A DNA stretch of 64,000 bases. Origin: Bradysia coprophila. Its lineage: Eukaryota > Arthropoda > Insecta > Diptera > Sciaridae. Within the stretch, counting starts at the first letter, position 1. Every line of letters begins with the position of its first letter. The stretch is from contig NW_023504022.1 of NCBI RefSeq assembly GCF_014529535.1, positions 10,107,028 through 10,171,027 of the forward strand. The letters run 5' to 3'. Positions 48,104 to 60,582 of the stretch are shown piece by piece. The notes beneath the pieces were generated by a model that was not told the DNA's origin, made no database searches, and was given only the letters and a program-made list of their open reading frames with translations. Made by a program: the position numbers and the translations under genes.

Positions 48104-49180
48104 ATGGAGCGGAGGACATGCTTGGAAACCATTATTAACATTACGATCGACGAACATAAATGGATTCAGACTATATTACCGATATCGATGGGTGGTCTGG
48201 GTATCCGAAGAATATCCGATATAGCACTTCCAGCTTTTCTAAGTTCATTACATGGTACAAGTAACCTCGCGTCTCTCATATTATCAAACACGGACTGCGA
48301 AAGTACTTTACACTTATGGAATGAATCTTTGGAACAATGGAACACTATAAACGAGAATATGCCATCAAATCGATCAATGCAGAAAGAATGGGACAGAATT
48401 AATTTAGAAAGAATTGTTTCCGATGAAATTCTTTTACAATCTTCAAAAGACATTGCCCGTTTTAAAGCGCTTCAAGAGCCAGAATCTGGAGGTTGGCTGC
48501 AGGTCATTCCATCAAACAACATCGGAACAACTTTAAGTAATCAAGATTTTCAAATCTGTGTGGCTCTTCGTCTCGGTATCAACCATTTCACTAAACACAA
48601 ATGCATCTGCGGATCGATGGTCGACGAAAGCGGTACTCATGGACTTAGTTGCCCAAACGCAAAGGGCACATGGCCTCGTCACTTAGACCTCAATCACACA
48701 TATCACCGAGCTCTAACGTCAGCACATCGTAGTTCTACTCTTGAACCGATCGGTCTATCACGAGATGACGGAAAACGGCCAGATGGAACAACTCTATCTC
48801 CCTGGTCAAAGGGAAAACGTTTGGTCTGGGATGTTACCTGCGTAGACACATTGGCGCCAACATATTTAAATTCCTCAATGAAAAAAGCTGGCTCGGCGGC
48901 GGAACTAGCATGTAGCCGGAAGCACAGTCACTACACAAAAATTAAGGCTGCAAATTTTATTTTCGTTGGCTTGGCCGTCGAAACCCTAGGACCTTGGTGC
49001 AAAGAAACAAAGTCTTTCGTTGACACAATCGGAAAAATGCTAATAGAAGAATCGGGTGATATACGAGCTAAGAAATTCCAATGCAATAGAATTTCATTAG
49101 CCATACAACGTGGGAATGCAGCAAGCATTCTTGGAACACACCCTACAAATGAAAAACTTACAGAAATTTTTGATTTGTAA
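48104..49180 (+). pseudogene. 5'-truncated retroelement, C-terminal domain with restriction-like endonuclease
   Basis: The open frame is homologous to the last 45% of the 8587-11010 protein: ILPISMGGLGI against LPISRGGLGL, a CICG-starting Cys/His cluster with HGLSC, DDGKRPDG, WDVTC, ETLGPW, ISLAIQRGNAASILGTHP. It clearly diverges at many residues, so it is a second lineage, not a copy. Homology starts near 48119 (LETIINI), and the reverse transcriptase domain is missing, as expected from 5' truncation on insertion. The frame is intact to TAA at 49180. No poly(A) tail is obvious. Confidence 0.82.
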
Positions 49181-51782
49181 AACAATGTCTCATGTACACT
49201 TAAAATTTTCAAAAATCAATAATAAAAAACGATAGATCTCGTGGGATACGAATTCACACGTATACTGTGATTGAGTGTGTTCTCTCCATATGATGAACAC
49301 AATTTTACACGCTTACGAAAAACAGAAAAAACAAAAAGAGCAAAAGAAAGTGAGAGAGTTAGCTCCGCCTTCGTATACATCAATTCAAAACAGGTTGCAT
49401 GCGAGTAAAACATCATCTATATCCCTAGACCTGTTTACATGGTCTGCTCAGAGAGAACTAAATAACTATGGTGTCCGATAACTTTCGGCGCGTGATTTCG
49501 TCTGTTTTCGTATCATGAAGCGTGTAAATATCTTAATCGGGCAGGTTGTTTACGTGCCTGATCTTGAACCTCGTCTGTGATCGATGATGGCACTAAAAAA
49601 CTCTGGAATCTTTTTTTTTAAATAATTTATTTTTGGTACAAAATTATTTTATTTCAAAAATGGAAACATGATAATAATTCTATGCTACAGTTAAAACATC
49701 GGCAATTTGAAATGTTCAGAGATTTGTTAAAAAAAATGTTTTCTCTTAAAAGTTGAAGTTAGTGAAAAAGTCTATTTCGAGTCACCATTAAACTTAGCTC
49801 CATTTTAAAACTTTAGCTTTTCAAACATATTATTTATTCCCTATGTTCCACACGTAAACTATCATAACTCATCATCCGTAAGGAACCAGCGGAACCATCA
49901 AATATAGGTGATATGAGTATTCAGAATAATTCTCCTCGATGAAAAACAATCGAAATCTACGATTTGAAAATGCTTACTCACGTTTCTCATTCCCATTTGA
50001 ATTAAATTATTCTGATTCACTTATCGCGCACTTACACACCATTTTATTCTTTTAATTTTTGTTTTAGAAACACATTGATTAAAATATAAAAGCAATAAAG
50101 AACATCAGAGTAAAGTCTAAGAACGATAAAATGGGTAACAGAGAAACTAATTAAATAATTTTGGTTTTCATTGCTGCAACACTTAACAGATTTAAGCTCT
50201 CTTATCAAAACATTTAAACTGACTTGATACACTTAAGCCAGTGCTACCTTATAATTAGATAAACACTCATAGTCCAGTGTTAGTGTGGTTGTGGTATGGC
50301 CGTATTGAAAATTTCCGCAAACCGCATTATCAAGGTAGTCCTAAATTTTGCGATAATGAATTTGATAACACAAAGAAAAAATTCGAAATTTCAGTTCGAT
50401 GGTGTTGTTTGTAGCATGAGCGTAGCGAGTGCAACAAGTCACCCAAGAAAATGAAATTTCGAATTTTATTCCCCAATATCGGCACCACCGTGTATATTAG
50501 CATCTTCTGTGCTGTCCCATATGTCTCATATATGTATGATACGGTCCTTCCTAATATAAGCTCACTGCTATGACCTTACCAGATGTGTTGTCCCCAAAAG
50601 TAGAATTCCTGGTAAATGTACTCCGATCAGCGAAATCTACAGTTTGACTGTTCATTTACGCGTTCATATTCTATTAAAAACTGACACTGTACTAGTATAC
50701 CAGGAGCCAGGACTCGTTAAAAAACTCAGTTAGTACCGAACGTCTGGGATCAATGTCATTATTTCAATAGATTCTTTTGAAAAACAGCCAAACGAGAATG
50801 GACGCATCTTCAAGAGGATTTTTTTAGATGTTGTTAGTAGGGTCTAGAAGCTATATTTCCTCATTTCGTCTAACATGTAGATATTTCCATAAGAAAAGTT
50901 CATGTTTTCGATCATCTTCCACTAGCCCCCCATCGAGGAATTTTTTACATTTAAAACTCATTTAAAAAAGTTCACTGGAAAAAGCGTCCAGTTTCGTTAG
51001 GCGATTTCCAAAAGAAATTAGCTTCATGCTTACACTACAAAGCAATCAAATTGCCGAGAAACTATGTCCGAAGTTTTATCTCAACGTCTTTCTATCTATT
51101 CATATTCACCACTGGATTTAGGGTGCAGCCACAACAAAATTTTAAGTTTTGATTACAAACATTAAGCGCAAATATTAGATTATTATGGTGCTGGAATTTG
51201 ATTTATGGAATCTGAATTAAAGTTGAGTAATACAAAATTTCGACGAAATATATTCATATTACGCTGTCTCACTGGCTTTGATTGATCACCTGAAATTTAT
51301 TTGTGAATTTAGTGCTTGTATATGGTTGATATGTTACGTTCAGAATCGAAATATTTTTTTATATTTGTTGTTGTTGTTGTTGGACAGCCCTCTCAAAATG
51401 TTGCGGATTGTTTTAATTATTCTTTATGTCATCAAATAGTTTTATTAGATTATTTTGATTCATTTAGCTTCTTCTTTTTGTTTTTATATTAAAAATATGT
51501 TTTTTTAATTGTCTCATTGTATAAAGTTTCTATTTTTTTTATTAAATTATTTTTCTTTTCAAGATGTTTACACTACATGTATATTATAATGTTACTATGA
51601 AATAATAAATATCCATCCATTGTTATGTCACATATACTATATTCTTATTAAACAAAAAAAAAATTCTGACCGAGTTCATTCAAATCAATTGGTAAGGGTA
51701 AAATCACATTTTGATTAATTTACTTTGTAGTTTATCTTTAGCGGATTAGCTTAAGTTTTTAAGTTCCATTTATATTGTGTTT

Positions 51783-51820
51783 ATATGTGTGTGTATGTGT
51801 ATGTGTGTGTATGTGTATCA
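51783..51820 (+). repeat. Simple repeat (TGTGTA/TG)n
   Basis: Alternating TATGTGTGTGTATGTGTATG units. Confidence 0.8.
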
Positions 51821-52211
51821 TAAAAATATTTTCGTAATTTGCTTACGAAACCAATTTCGTGTACCATCATCGAAAATGTAGATCTTTTCGACAACAATGC
51901 TGAAATGGTCTTTCCAACACTAACCGATGTCATGAAGTGTGCCAATCTTGTTCTTTATAGTCGTAACATAATGCGAGAAACCACTTTCTACATGCTACAT
52001 TTGTCGAAAACCGTACTTTTCATGTTTCAAGCACTACTTCCGACGCCTTGAGCATGTAAAATCCACTTCATAACTCGGGATACAAATTAAAAGTCTCGTT
52101 TTCGTGTGTTTATTGACCTCGGCTACGCCTCGGATCAACAAAATTCACACAAAAACTCTACTTTTCGCCTTTTGTCCTTAGTCATGTAAAATACTGTTAT
52201 ATGATAGCAGA

Positions 52212-52420
52212 CAGTGACATAGCACTACTCCTAGCATTGACATAGAAAATATTTGTAGGTTGCTAGTATCGCTGCGTCTCTCACGTTACGACAGAGTCAA
52301 GGTGGAGTTAAAACACATGATACGTGCAGTTGTACACGTTCACATGGATGGAAAATTGGAGGACGCTTGACTTAGGATTGTTAGTGCTTGGAGCAGAGCA
52401 ACAGTGCTATAACAGTGACC
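52212..52420. repeat. MITE, GTGACATAGCACTACTCCTAGC family
   Basis: The left AGTGACATAGCACTACTCCT and the right AACAGTGCTATAACAGTGAC are inverted; same family as 32644-32823 and 47050-47346. Confidence 0.5.
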
Positions 52421-52436
52421 ATTTTATAGTTCGTTT

Positions 52437-52511
52437 AAGACGTTAACTTGGAATGAGTCAAATCCTGACATTTTTCTAAATGCTAAATGACATTTCTTCC
52501 AGGTGAGGGTC
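52437..52511 (+). repeat. 75-bp block shared with 198-272
   Basis: AGACGTTAACTTGGAATGAG followed by TCAAATCCTGACATTTTTCT and TGACATTTCTTCC(A/G)GGTGAGGGTC-type sequence; only a few mismatches from the copy at the window start. Confidence 0.75.
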
Positions 52512-53757
52512 TTATTGTTAGAAAGGATCTGATTTGGTCAATCAAGCAAACTTTTGTTTAGCCCGCCATGCGTTAAACTATGTTGGTACCTACAACTGTA
52601 ACATTGAAAGACTTAACATGATATCTCTGAAGGAGGGGCAAATATTCATAGAAAGTGCTTAGAAAATACTCCAAAAAACCTCAAATTCGTAGAAAGTCCT
52701 CAAGAAAATTCACAAAATCAAATAAAAAGAAGAAAATCCTTGAAAGTTGAAAATATCATTTGAAAATCCATCTCGAGAATCAGTAAAAAATCCTCGAAAA
52801 ACCTCAGAGAATTTTTTTTTTGAATTCTTTGTCAACGAAATTTACAAATATCTTCCGCTCGTAACCAAACGACCAGTTCTTGCTGTAAAAATTCTTTTCT
52901 ATGACAATATGCAAGGATATTGAAAATTACAGTCGGAACAAGTCAGATTTGACCTGACCTGAACCTGAGTTTAAAAGTTCAGGCACCTGAGTCAAAATTG
53001 ACATTTTTTCCGATGTAAAATTGAAAATAAAAATCAAATAACCTGATCGGGTCAGGTTGGACAGGTCGAATCAGGTTTTAATTCAAAGATAGAAATAATG
53101 AACTAAGTGATTCCGCATGAAACACCAAACGTTAAACAAAAGAAGTAAAAGATTTTAAAGTTATGTGGTCGTGGTGATACGTTGAAAGTTTGTTATCGGA
53201 GTTTTTCGGACGTCATTTTTGTCTTCTTCTGGCTTATTTTCGCTAATGGCATGTACGAATGATGGAAGTTATGGTCAATACATACAGTCAAATGACATAA
53301 AAACAATAAGTTTCTAAGTAATGACAAGCTCAAAATGCTCTACGAAACTTTTAAGATTGTGTTCGAGCTGATAGAGAATACCTGGTTTGACCTCATGTCT
53401 ATAGAGGTCTATAGAGGAGCCAAAAATCTCCGCATCACAAGCACGTAAATTGTTCTGCTTAATGTGGATGTTTTGTGTGAAAAAATAAATGATTTTTTTC
53501 GTGAAAAATATTAGCAAGATATTTGTGGTGTGGTGCTTGTTGTATAAATATAATTTTGTAATAGTAACGATGATATCGTTGGAAATTCGCCTACAAAACT
53601 GTTAAGGAATTACTCATAATAGTATATTAAAGCTAGCATGTATAACCAAAGCGAACAACTCAAAAAGTCTTAAAGAAATAAATTAACAACAAAAATATTT
53701 ACAGCCTGTAAACAAAACCTGCATTCCGATCCAACGAAGAAGAGAAAAAACACGTGT

Positions 53758-55191
53758 CTAAACATCATGGGTCAGCAGAGGCATGTCATAGTCGTATTTC
53801 TTGTTACCGATACTGGAACATGGTAGTAACCATAAGGCTGGCTGTGCGCCACACACATCTTTTAGCAACATTAATTTCGGCCGGTACTGATGTCGATATC
53901 CTTTCAGTTGTAATGCCTCGATTGCAGTTTCATCGTACAGTATGGCATGCATTTGATCGACCATTATGGCAATGACAAATAATCCGAATAGACCCGATTC
54001 CAATAGAAGGAGTACACTGTGAAGCCTGTAGGGGAATTGAAGGAGAAGATAAAAATTTTAGAAGTTTGGAAGGTTACACTGGGTGGGCACCGGTTTGCTA
54101 ATTCTTTCGTTTCAAATTCAGTTGACACTTTTCTCTGGGATTTATGCCTTGCAATGGAGACATTTAACGAACAATTAATGTCAACATCGCCTCAGATCGA
54201 TGGTCGATAAGAAATTCAGACACAGTCGGAATTCGATCAGCAAATCCATCTGAAAACGTCGTCTAACACAAAAACTGTTCGCTAGACCCCCTACACTACT
54301 CGAAACGTTAGAATAAACCGATTCACACTTAATTAAGACAGATTTGGCCAACTTTACATTCTTGTCTGTGATTCCGGTAAATCGGGAGAGCACGTATCGC
54401 ACGGATATATCCATGAGCCGACCACTAGCGCCACCGAATATATAGCCAGTATGCCAACGTAGACTAGAAATTGCAGGAAATACTTTTGGTTGCGCTCGCC
54501 GACACAGTTGTTGATCCAGGGACCTGAAACGATTATCGTGCAGGCAAAATTATTCGTTCATTACGTTGGATGTGTTGTCGTACAATGGTGATCCAGTTTG
54601 CGAATGCATCGCTTACAAATACGGCAATGGTGAGCTCTCGGTGGTCGATATGTTTCACATCTGGTGCAGACCTGTGGTCAATTTGAAATTTATTTGGATT
54701 CGCACTTGGAATAATGAGAAAGGGATGTGACTCCTGCCTCAATCCAACTGGAAACTTACAGTCCATTCCTCGCGTTCCATATCCGTTTTTTTACTAGTTT
54801 CCATCGAATGTAAATCGGAGAAGTCCAAGCGGATTTGCGGTAATGGAACCTTACCCGGATCCGATAAAACCGCCTTCAAATGGGCCATGGTCAGCATAAA
54901 CACCACAGTATTGAATGTAACGACATGTATGGGTCCCCAGATACTGTGAATCGAGTGAAAATGCTTTTCAAAGTCGACCAATCAAATTTTGTTGAATTTT
55001 TGCTGGGTTACCTGTTTTGCATGGTAGACATGATGATCCAACGCGTGACGACATAATCTTTAATTGATAGAAGTCGATTTAATTGTGATTTCAATGAAAA
55101 TATGAAAATTTGATAATTAACCTGCATAAAAGATGGACAGATACGTTACAAACACACAAATTATACCGCAAGGATCTTTCACAAACGTCAT
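53758..55191 (-). CDS. DHHC palmitoyltransferase (ZDHHC3/7-like, CG8314-like)
   Basis: DHHC enzymes attach palmitate to cysteines of membrane proteins, mostly at the Golgi. Exons (minus): 55191-55122, 55057-55012, 54943-54760, 54671-54584, 54523-54358 and 54025-53758; phases agree and the total is 273 residues. The cysteine-rich domain reads [42 protein letters not shown]; the catalytic Cys is about residue 130, its codon split by an intron. Four hydrophobic segments: about 8-25 and 45-60 before the DHHC domain, about 145-165 and 190-215 after it. The usual DPG motif is present (LSDPGKVP). The C-terminus includes [16 protein letters not shown] and ALWLLPCSS, which I recall from the dipteran CG8314 group. 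The start is the first ATG of exon 1, right before a hydrophobic segment. Confidence 0.93.
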
Positions 55192-55751
55192 TTTCAACAC
55201 AGTGTCTAATCGTTCAATGTTGCTTTTGTTTATGTTTTTTTTGTTAGAAATCCGAATTTATTTTTTACAGCGACAATCAACGATCATGCAGTCAATTCAC
55301 ATTTTCCATTTTAGTTTACTTTTACATTGTATGCGGTTGTGTCAAGACGCAATTTTTCCGAGAAGAAAACTTTCATTCACTTCTAGAATCACAAGAAAAT
55401 CACAGACAATCGATATCAGGCATGACAGCAAAATTTTAGGAGAGAGGCATACAGCCAGAGAGATGTCAAAAAAAGAGTTGACAACTTGACAGAAATGCAA
55501 TTTTGTACACTCAGAGAAATTCAAGGCAACAGCGGCTACAGCCGTCCATGGAGAAATTGCTGGAAATTGTTTTGAATTTTCAAATTCGGACAGCTTTTGT
55601 ATACACAATGTGTACATTACGGTTTCATTCAGCGACGAGTTACTTTGTTGGTAGCGCTGCTCCTTGTATTAGCATAGAATTTAAAGGCTTTCATTACGTC
55701 ATGTGTCGTGTTCTTGGTGTGTGTTTAAAATACACAAAACATATAGGTTTG

Positions 55752-55893
55752 CAGTGCCGGACTGGCCCTATGGGCGTTCGGGCGATTCCCGAATGGCCTT
55801 CTGATTTTTGTATGGATAAAGGGCATCGAGGGGCCTTTTGAAAAATTTGTTCATACAACGCCCGAAGGGCTTTTTGGAGCCAGTCCGGCACTG
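55752..55893. mobile_element. hAT-type MITE (CAGTGCCGGACTGGC ends)
   Basis: A 142-bp element whose 15-bp ends are perfect complements. The flanks TAGGTTTG and TAAGGTTTG look like a target duplication with a one-base change. Same family as 7594-7723. Three short frames here are by-products. Confidence 0.8.
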
Positions 55894-57361
55894 TAAGGTT
55901 TGTACCAAGTAACTGTATACACGAACTTTGACAACCCGAACAACGACAATTTCATCCACAGCAACGTCGCTTACGTGATATTTCATACAAATCGAGCAAC
56001 GTCGCCTACACTATTTACACATAGATATTATTGAGGTTATGGTTCTGTGGATGAAATTTGACAATTCATATGGCCTTGGAACAAACCTAAACTAGGCACA
56101 TAATGTATCAAAATTTGGAGACTTTTGACTTCTTTAGAATTTCTCTGAGTAAATGCAAGGCCGCAAGCCCCTCAGACGTTGTATGAAACCTTTTTTGTAA
56201 AGAGGTCTTCATTGCCCTTCATTTATATAAAAGTCAAAAAACTTTTCAGTTATCGACCAAACTCCTACATAGCCAATAGAGTTTTTTTAATTGGAGTTTC
56301 AATAGTTATTTGTTTACCTAGGGGAAAAAATTGGAAATTCCAAAAAGATCGATGTTTCTTATTTTCTCCCAGAGGTGAATTCAACGTTTTTCATGCGTGC
56401 ATGTTGTGTTTTTCCATTTTTCTCCACGAAACAAAAACATCGATTCGCCATATCTTTTTGAAAACATAAACAAAGTGACAGTTCGAATGAGAAAAGTTTG
56501 ATTTTCTCCCCATAGTAGAGAAAGTGCTGCACTTTTTTCACTAGAATTGTCATTCGACTAGTCGTCAAGAAAATACAATTTTCTCACACACAACTGAGCC
56601 AAGAATTACGAAATCGGTCTGATTCGATTACAATTTAGAAAGCTGCTTAACCTGTTACAGACGGCTGTCATCTGTTATCGACAACGACAGCAATGGTAAA
56701 CAACAAGCTCTGACCAATGAGGTCTTTACAGCAAAAAAGGATGTTCAAAACAAATGAAGTAAAAGATTTCTGAAATCAATCTCTGAAAATCTTCGATCGA
56801 AAACTGTTAATATGCTTGCCGTCTCGACAGGTTAACCAAAGGCAAGGTGAAATTAGTCACAAATTCTTCGGGAGTCGGACAATGCAAGCTTGCATTTTAT
56901 ATTAGTATAAGCCCCTGACATATATATTTCACAGTGCATTCGAGTTTTCCTCCAGATGACCATATAACGTGTACGATCACACAAATCTCGACACTGTCGC
57001 CCCTGACGATTTGTTGAAGTAAAAGATTTGATATTTCTAGTGATATGCTGGGCCTGACGTCAGTTAGTTATAATATTTTGTATTTAAAATTTCAACATTA
57101 ATTTGAAAACATCTGTTAGTACTTTCAAGACTGGATGCTGTTAGGACAACGGATCAAAACAGTTTGCAGCCTTTGGTACTTTCGACAACGTTCGGTTAAC
57201 TATCTATTGCACAATTGGTTCATCATAAGCCAATCTGGTTTCGTTCGATTTTCTGGCATCATCAAATGCAGAGAACACACACCAAAAACAGTATAAGAAT
57301 CCCACTAAAATTACGGATAAGAAACGAAACAAAATAAGTTTTTATTCGAATTGATCGCATC
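55894..57361. other. Intergenic, repeats only
   Basis: About 56330-56620 carries sequence of the kind also seen near 4000-4090, 36780-36900 and 58610-58760 (for example TGACAGTTCGAATGAGAAAA, TTTTCTCCC). The TTAA MITE at 56647-56835 follows. No exon recognised. Confidence 0.45.
56647..56835. mobile_element. piggyBac-like MITE flanked by TTAA
   Basis: A 189-bp element from TTAACCTGTTACAGACGGC to GCCGTCTCGACAGGTTAA, with the internal AACAAATGAAGTAAAAGATT shared by the family. Confidence 0.75.
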
Positions 57362-57742
57362 TTATGATTTACCAAAAGGCGCGATAAATGTAAACAACAC
57401 CAGACCGAGGGAGGCGAGACCTACAATAATTGCAGCCGCTGATGGAAACACCACAACAATCCACGGCACATATAGTAAATGATTGTTCTGAAAAGAAAGG
57501 TATTATTGATGACGACCGGTGATATGTGTCGGCATATATACCTTAATGACTCCAACGAACAGTGCGACCGTTGATAAGGCTTGAACTATCGTCCAGAATA
57601 TTTTTTCGCCGGTATATTGGTGCCATGAATACAATATTGAATATAAGATGATAAAATGTGCCACAGCAATAAATACGGTGGCAGTCTTAAGATCGAAGGC
57701 GCAACAGAATTGTTTCAACGTGTAATCGGAGTAGTTAATCAT
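57362..57742 (-). CDS. Small multi-pass membrane protein, copy A
   Basis: Two exons (57742-57542 and 57487-57362) give 108 residues. The N-terminus MINYSDYTLKQFCCAFDLKT precedes hydrophobic segments at about 19-40, 48-66 and 75-102. The CC...LKT motif before the first helix recalls a large insect family of short four-helix membrane proteins of unknown function (DUF7027-like); this is a resemblance, not a firm assignment. The ATG was chosen because the longer frame begins with GTG. Copy B is a tandem paralogue 2.2 kb away with identical exon lengths (201 and 126 nt). Confidence 0.75.
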
Positions 57743-58255
57743 TTTGCTTGTTTGAATGTTATACACTTTTCTGTCAACCACAAGTCGGATAACTTTACTT
57801 AAATTCCACTACGAAAATCGCTTATCTTTTGCTTGAAAAAATTCTCGCGGAATTATGATTTCAATATGACTGAGTGAACTGACAGTTAACTTGTTCTTAA
57901 GACGAAGGGGACGAAGGTCGTTGACTTTCTTCAACGATTTTGTTGCACAATTCGTTTGTTTTTACACATACGTGCATCAAAGTATCTGCATGTGCGTTTT
58001 GCACGTATATAGCAAAGAAGTCCAGTCTTTTTTGGTATAATATAGCCTCTTGTGTGTTTATACATACCGGTAGATAGGTTAACATGGCATTACATGGGAC
58101 GTTCACGTTGGTTATAAGTATTATAAACAATATTTTACATGCTACATCTCCGAGTTTCATATGCCAAGGGTTGTAAAAGTTGATTATCCCTCATTCACGG
58201 AGCGAAACTGGCTATTTCCGCCCCAAGGAATGAAACTGACTATTCTTTACTGATA

Positions 58256-58420
58256 AGGGGTCATTCACAAATTACGCACGCACCAAATTCGAAATTTCAG
58301 ACCCCCCTCCCCCCTTGCACGCGAAAATGTAGGGAGAAAATTTCAAAAATGTATGAAGCGTACGCTTTTGTCAAACCCCCCTCCCCCCTTAAGAGCGTGC
58401 GTAATTTGTGAATGGCCCCT
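58256..58420. mobile_element. MITE with AGGGGTCATTCACAAATTAC ends
   Basis: A 165-bp near-palindrome; the ends are complements over 25 bp with one mismatch. C-rich CCCCCCTCCCCCC lies on both inner sides. Similar ends (GGGCCATTCACAAATTACG) are, as I recall, common in insect genomes. Confidence 0.75.
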
Positions 58421-58455
58421 AAATAGTTATTTGTGTATCGATTGATTACGTATTA

Positions 58456-58576
58456 AGTTTTGTATGCTTGCTAAGAGGACCGAAAGTAAAGAAATGTCAA
58501 TTAAAGGGGCGAAAGCGAAAGCTTTCGCCCCGCGAATTGACAGCTTTACTTTCGGTCCTTTTAGCAAGCATACAAA
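58456..58576. repeat. Near-perfect palindrome, about 120 bp
   Basis: TTTGTATGCTTGCTAAGAGG and ACCGAAAGTAAAG at the left are mirrored at the right; the centre is GAAAGCTTTCGCCCC. Confidence 0.75.
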
Positions 58577-59576
58577 TGATGTTTTGTTGACAATCCGTCA
58601 GATGACAGTCATGTAGAGAAAATGTCTATTTTCTCCTCCCCGGTTTTGACAGGGGCGAAAATAGAAATTTTCTCAACAGAACTGTCACCTTTGCTTTAGT
58701 TTTGAAAATTTCTGTGACAAGTTGATATTTTCTTTTTGTGGAGAAAACCGGTTAATCACAACTCGCCAAGCACCTCGCACATATGAAAAACTTTGTATCC
58801 ATCTCTGGAAGAAAATGAGAAATTACAAATCGAGCGATTCGAGGTGTTCTCTCCACTTCACTCAGGCCGCAAAACTTCACAATTGTTGAATTTTCATATT
58901 TTCTTCTCTCGGTAAACGAATAACTATTACATTTTAGGCCTTCGAAAATTCTTGAAATTCGATGGAAAGAACGGTTTTAGGTCTGAATTTTAAATATAAT
59001 TAAATTTCGGGTGTCTACTGCTTCAACTGCTCATTTGAACTTTTTTAAAGTGTGAAAATGAGCAGCCAAAAATTCAAATTTTCAGCTGTTTAAATATGCT
59101 CAACAAAATTCAGCTTGTGAGTGTTTGGATTTCATTCAATATTTGGTTTAGTTCACCTGTTTTAAATACCTTAAACACTATGTGTGAAAGGAATTGGGAG
59201 GTAAAAAAGTGATAAATTCTGATTATTGTCGTGTTGTTATAACAAAATTTATGTTATAACTAATGATTGAAAAGGTTCGATAATTCAATTCCAGTGATAT
59301 GCTGATGGGCTTGTCGTCAGTAAAAAGTTAATTAGTTTAATGTTTTAATTATTATTTAATCAATTATTTTTTTTGCTGGTATTGGCACAACGTAATTTTA
59401 TTTTAACTGTAAGTCTATCATGCTATCGGCTCATCGTAAGACAATCTGGTCTCATCAGTTTTTCGGACCTCATCAAATGCCGAGAATACACACCAGAAAC
59501 AGTACAAGAATCCCACTAAAATTACGGATAAGAAACGGAATGAAATTAATGTGCATTTGCATCACTCGCATCACCT

Positions 59577-59960
59577 TCACCACTTACTCAATGGGGCGAT
59601 AAATGCGAACAACGCCAAAGCTAAGAAGGCTAGGAAGACAATAATTGCAGCCGCCGATGGAAACACCACAACGATCCACGGCACGTACAGTAAATAATTG
59701 TTCTGAAAAAATTTCTCTTTGATCACTGCCCCCCACTGTTTATAAGTGTCGGTATGTACCTTAATGACTCCAATAAACAATGCGACTGTTGATAAGGCTT
59801 GAACTATCGTCCAGAATATTTTTTCGCCGGTATATTGGTCCCATGAATACAATATTGAATTTAAGATGATAAAATGTGCCGCTGCAATAATGATGGTGCC
59901 AGTCTTAAGATCAAAGGCACAACAGAATTGTTTCAACGTGTAATCGGAGTAGTTAATCAT
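59577..59960 (-). CDS. Small multi-pass membrane protein, copy B
   Basis: Tandem paralogue of copy A: exons 59960-59760 and 59702-59577 give 108 residues, starting MINYSDYTLKQFCCAFDLKT and sharing YTGEKIFWTIVQALSTVALF and LLYVPWIVVVFPSAAA. The sequences differ at scattered residues, mainly in the first helix and the C-terminal end. The 57-nt intron is a multiple of three and has no stop, so an unspliced message would add 19 hydrophilic residues between helices. Function unknown. Confidence 0.75.
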   Translation of the reverse strand: MINYSDYTLKQFCCAFDLKTGTIIIAAAHFIILNSILYSWDQYTGEKIFWTIVQALSTVALFIGVIKVHTDTYKQWGAVIKEKFFQNNYLLYVPWIVVVFPSAAAIIVFLAFLALALFAFIAPLSKW

Positions 59961-60559
59961 TTTGCTTGTTCGAATGTTATACGCTTTTTCCCCAATCACA
60001 AGTCGAATAACTATACGTGGATTCCCCTACGGAAGCCGCTTATCTTTTGTTTACTTTGTAAATGTCGTTTAATAACACAAAATTCACGTTGAATGATTTC
60101 AATAACTTTTGTTTACTAAAATAATGGGATGGCTGAACCAACTTGACAGTTAAATAATTAGTTCTTAAGACGAACGCGGCCGAAGGGGCGTCGACTTTCT
60201 TAAACGAGTTGTCTTATTTTTATACATTTGTGTGTCAAAGGCTCTGCCTGCGTGTACGCATATGTATTAGCTGGTAGCGACTCTGTTGTTACACACTGAA
60301 GAGTGTAATTTATATACTAATGTTACTAAGTAATGTTCGTCGAAATAAAATACGTTTCAAAATTTAATAAGTCTGCTCCTTCCAAGACACCAGATTAGAT
60401 TAAAATGAAGTTGAAAAGATTTTTTTTAATTTTAAAGATATTTTACCAAGTTTTCCTCTAAAAAAGGAAATGTTGTTACTGTCGAATTTTAACAATAGGG
60501 TTTTCTATAACGTTCTTCATCAACATGTCCTTTTCTGAAGGTATATGACTATCCATCAC

Positions 60560-60582
60560 AACACACACACACACACACACAA
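60560..60582 (+). repeat. (CA)n microsatellite
   Basis: About eleven CA units. Confidence 0.9.

Larger units (their letters stand above)
49181..53757. other. Long intergenic stretch, no gene seen
   Basis: 4.6 kb of AT-rich DNA with repeats: a diverged foldback at about 50770-51025, a TG-rich simple repeat at 51783-51820, repeat blocks at 51990-52195 and 52212-52420, a block at 52437-52511 that matches 198-272, AAAATCCTT debris at 52640-52820, and a CCTGAAC repeat at 52930-53085. No exon with domain similarity was found. Confidence 0.45.
57743..59576. other. Spacer between the membrane-protein paralogues
   Basis: The sequence just upstream of copy A (for example GTTCTTAAGACGAAGGGG near 57891-57910) also occurs upstream of copy B near 60163-60190, so the duplicated unit includes the promoter. 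The spacer also contains the MITEs at 58256-58420 and 58456-58576. No further gene seen. Confidence 0.55.
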
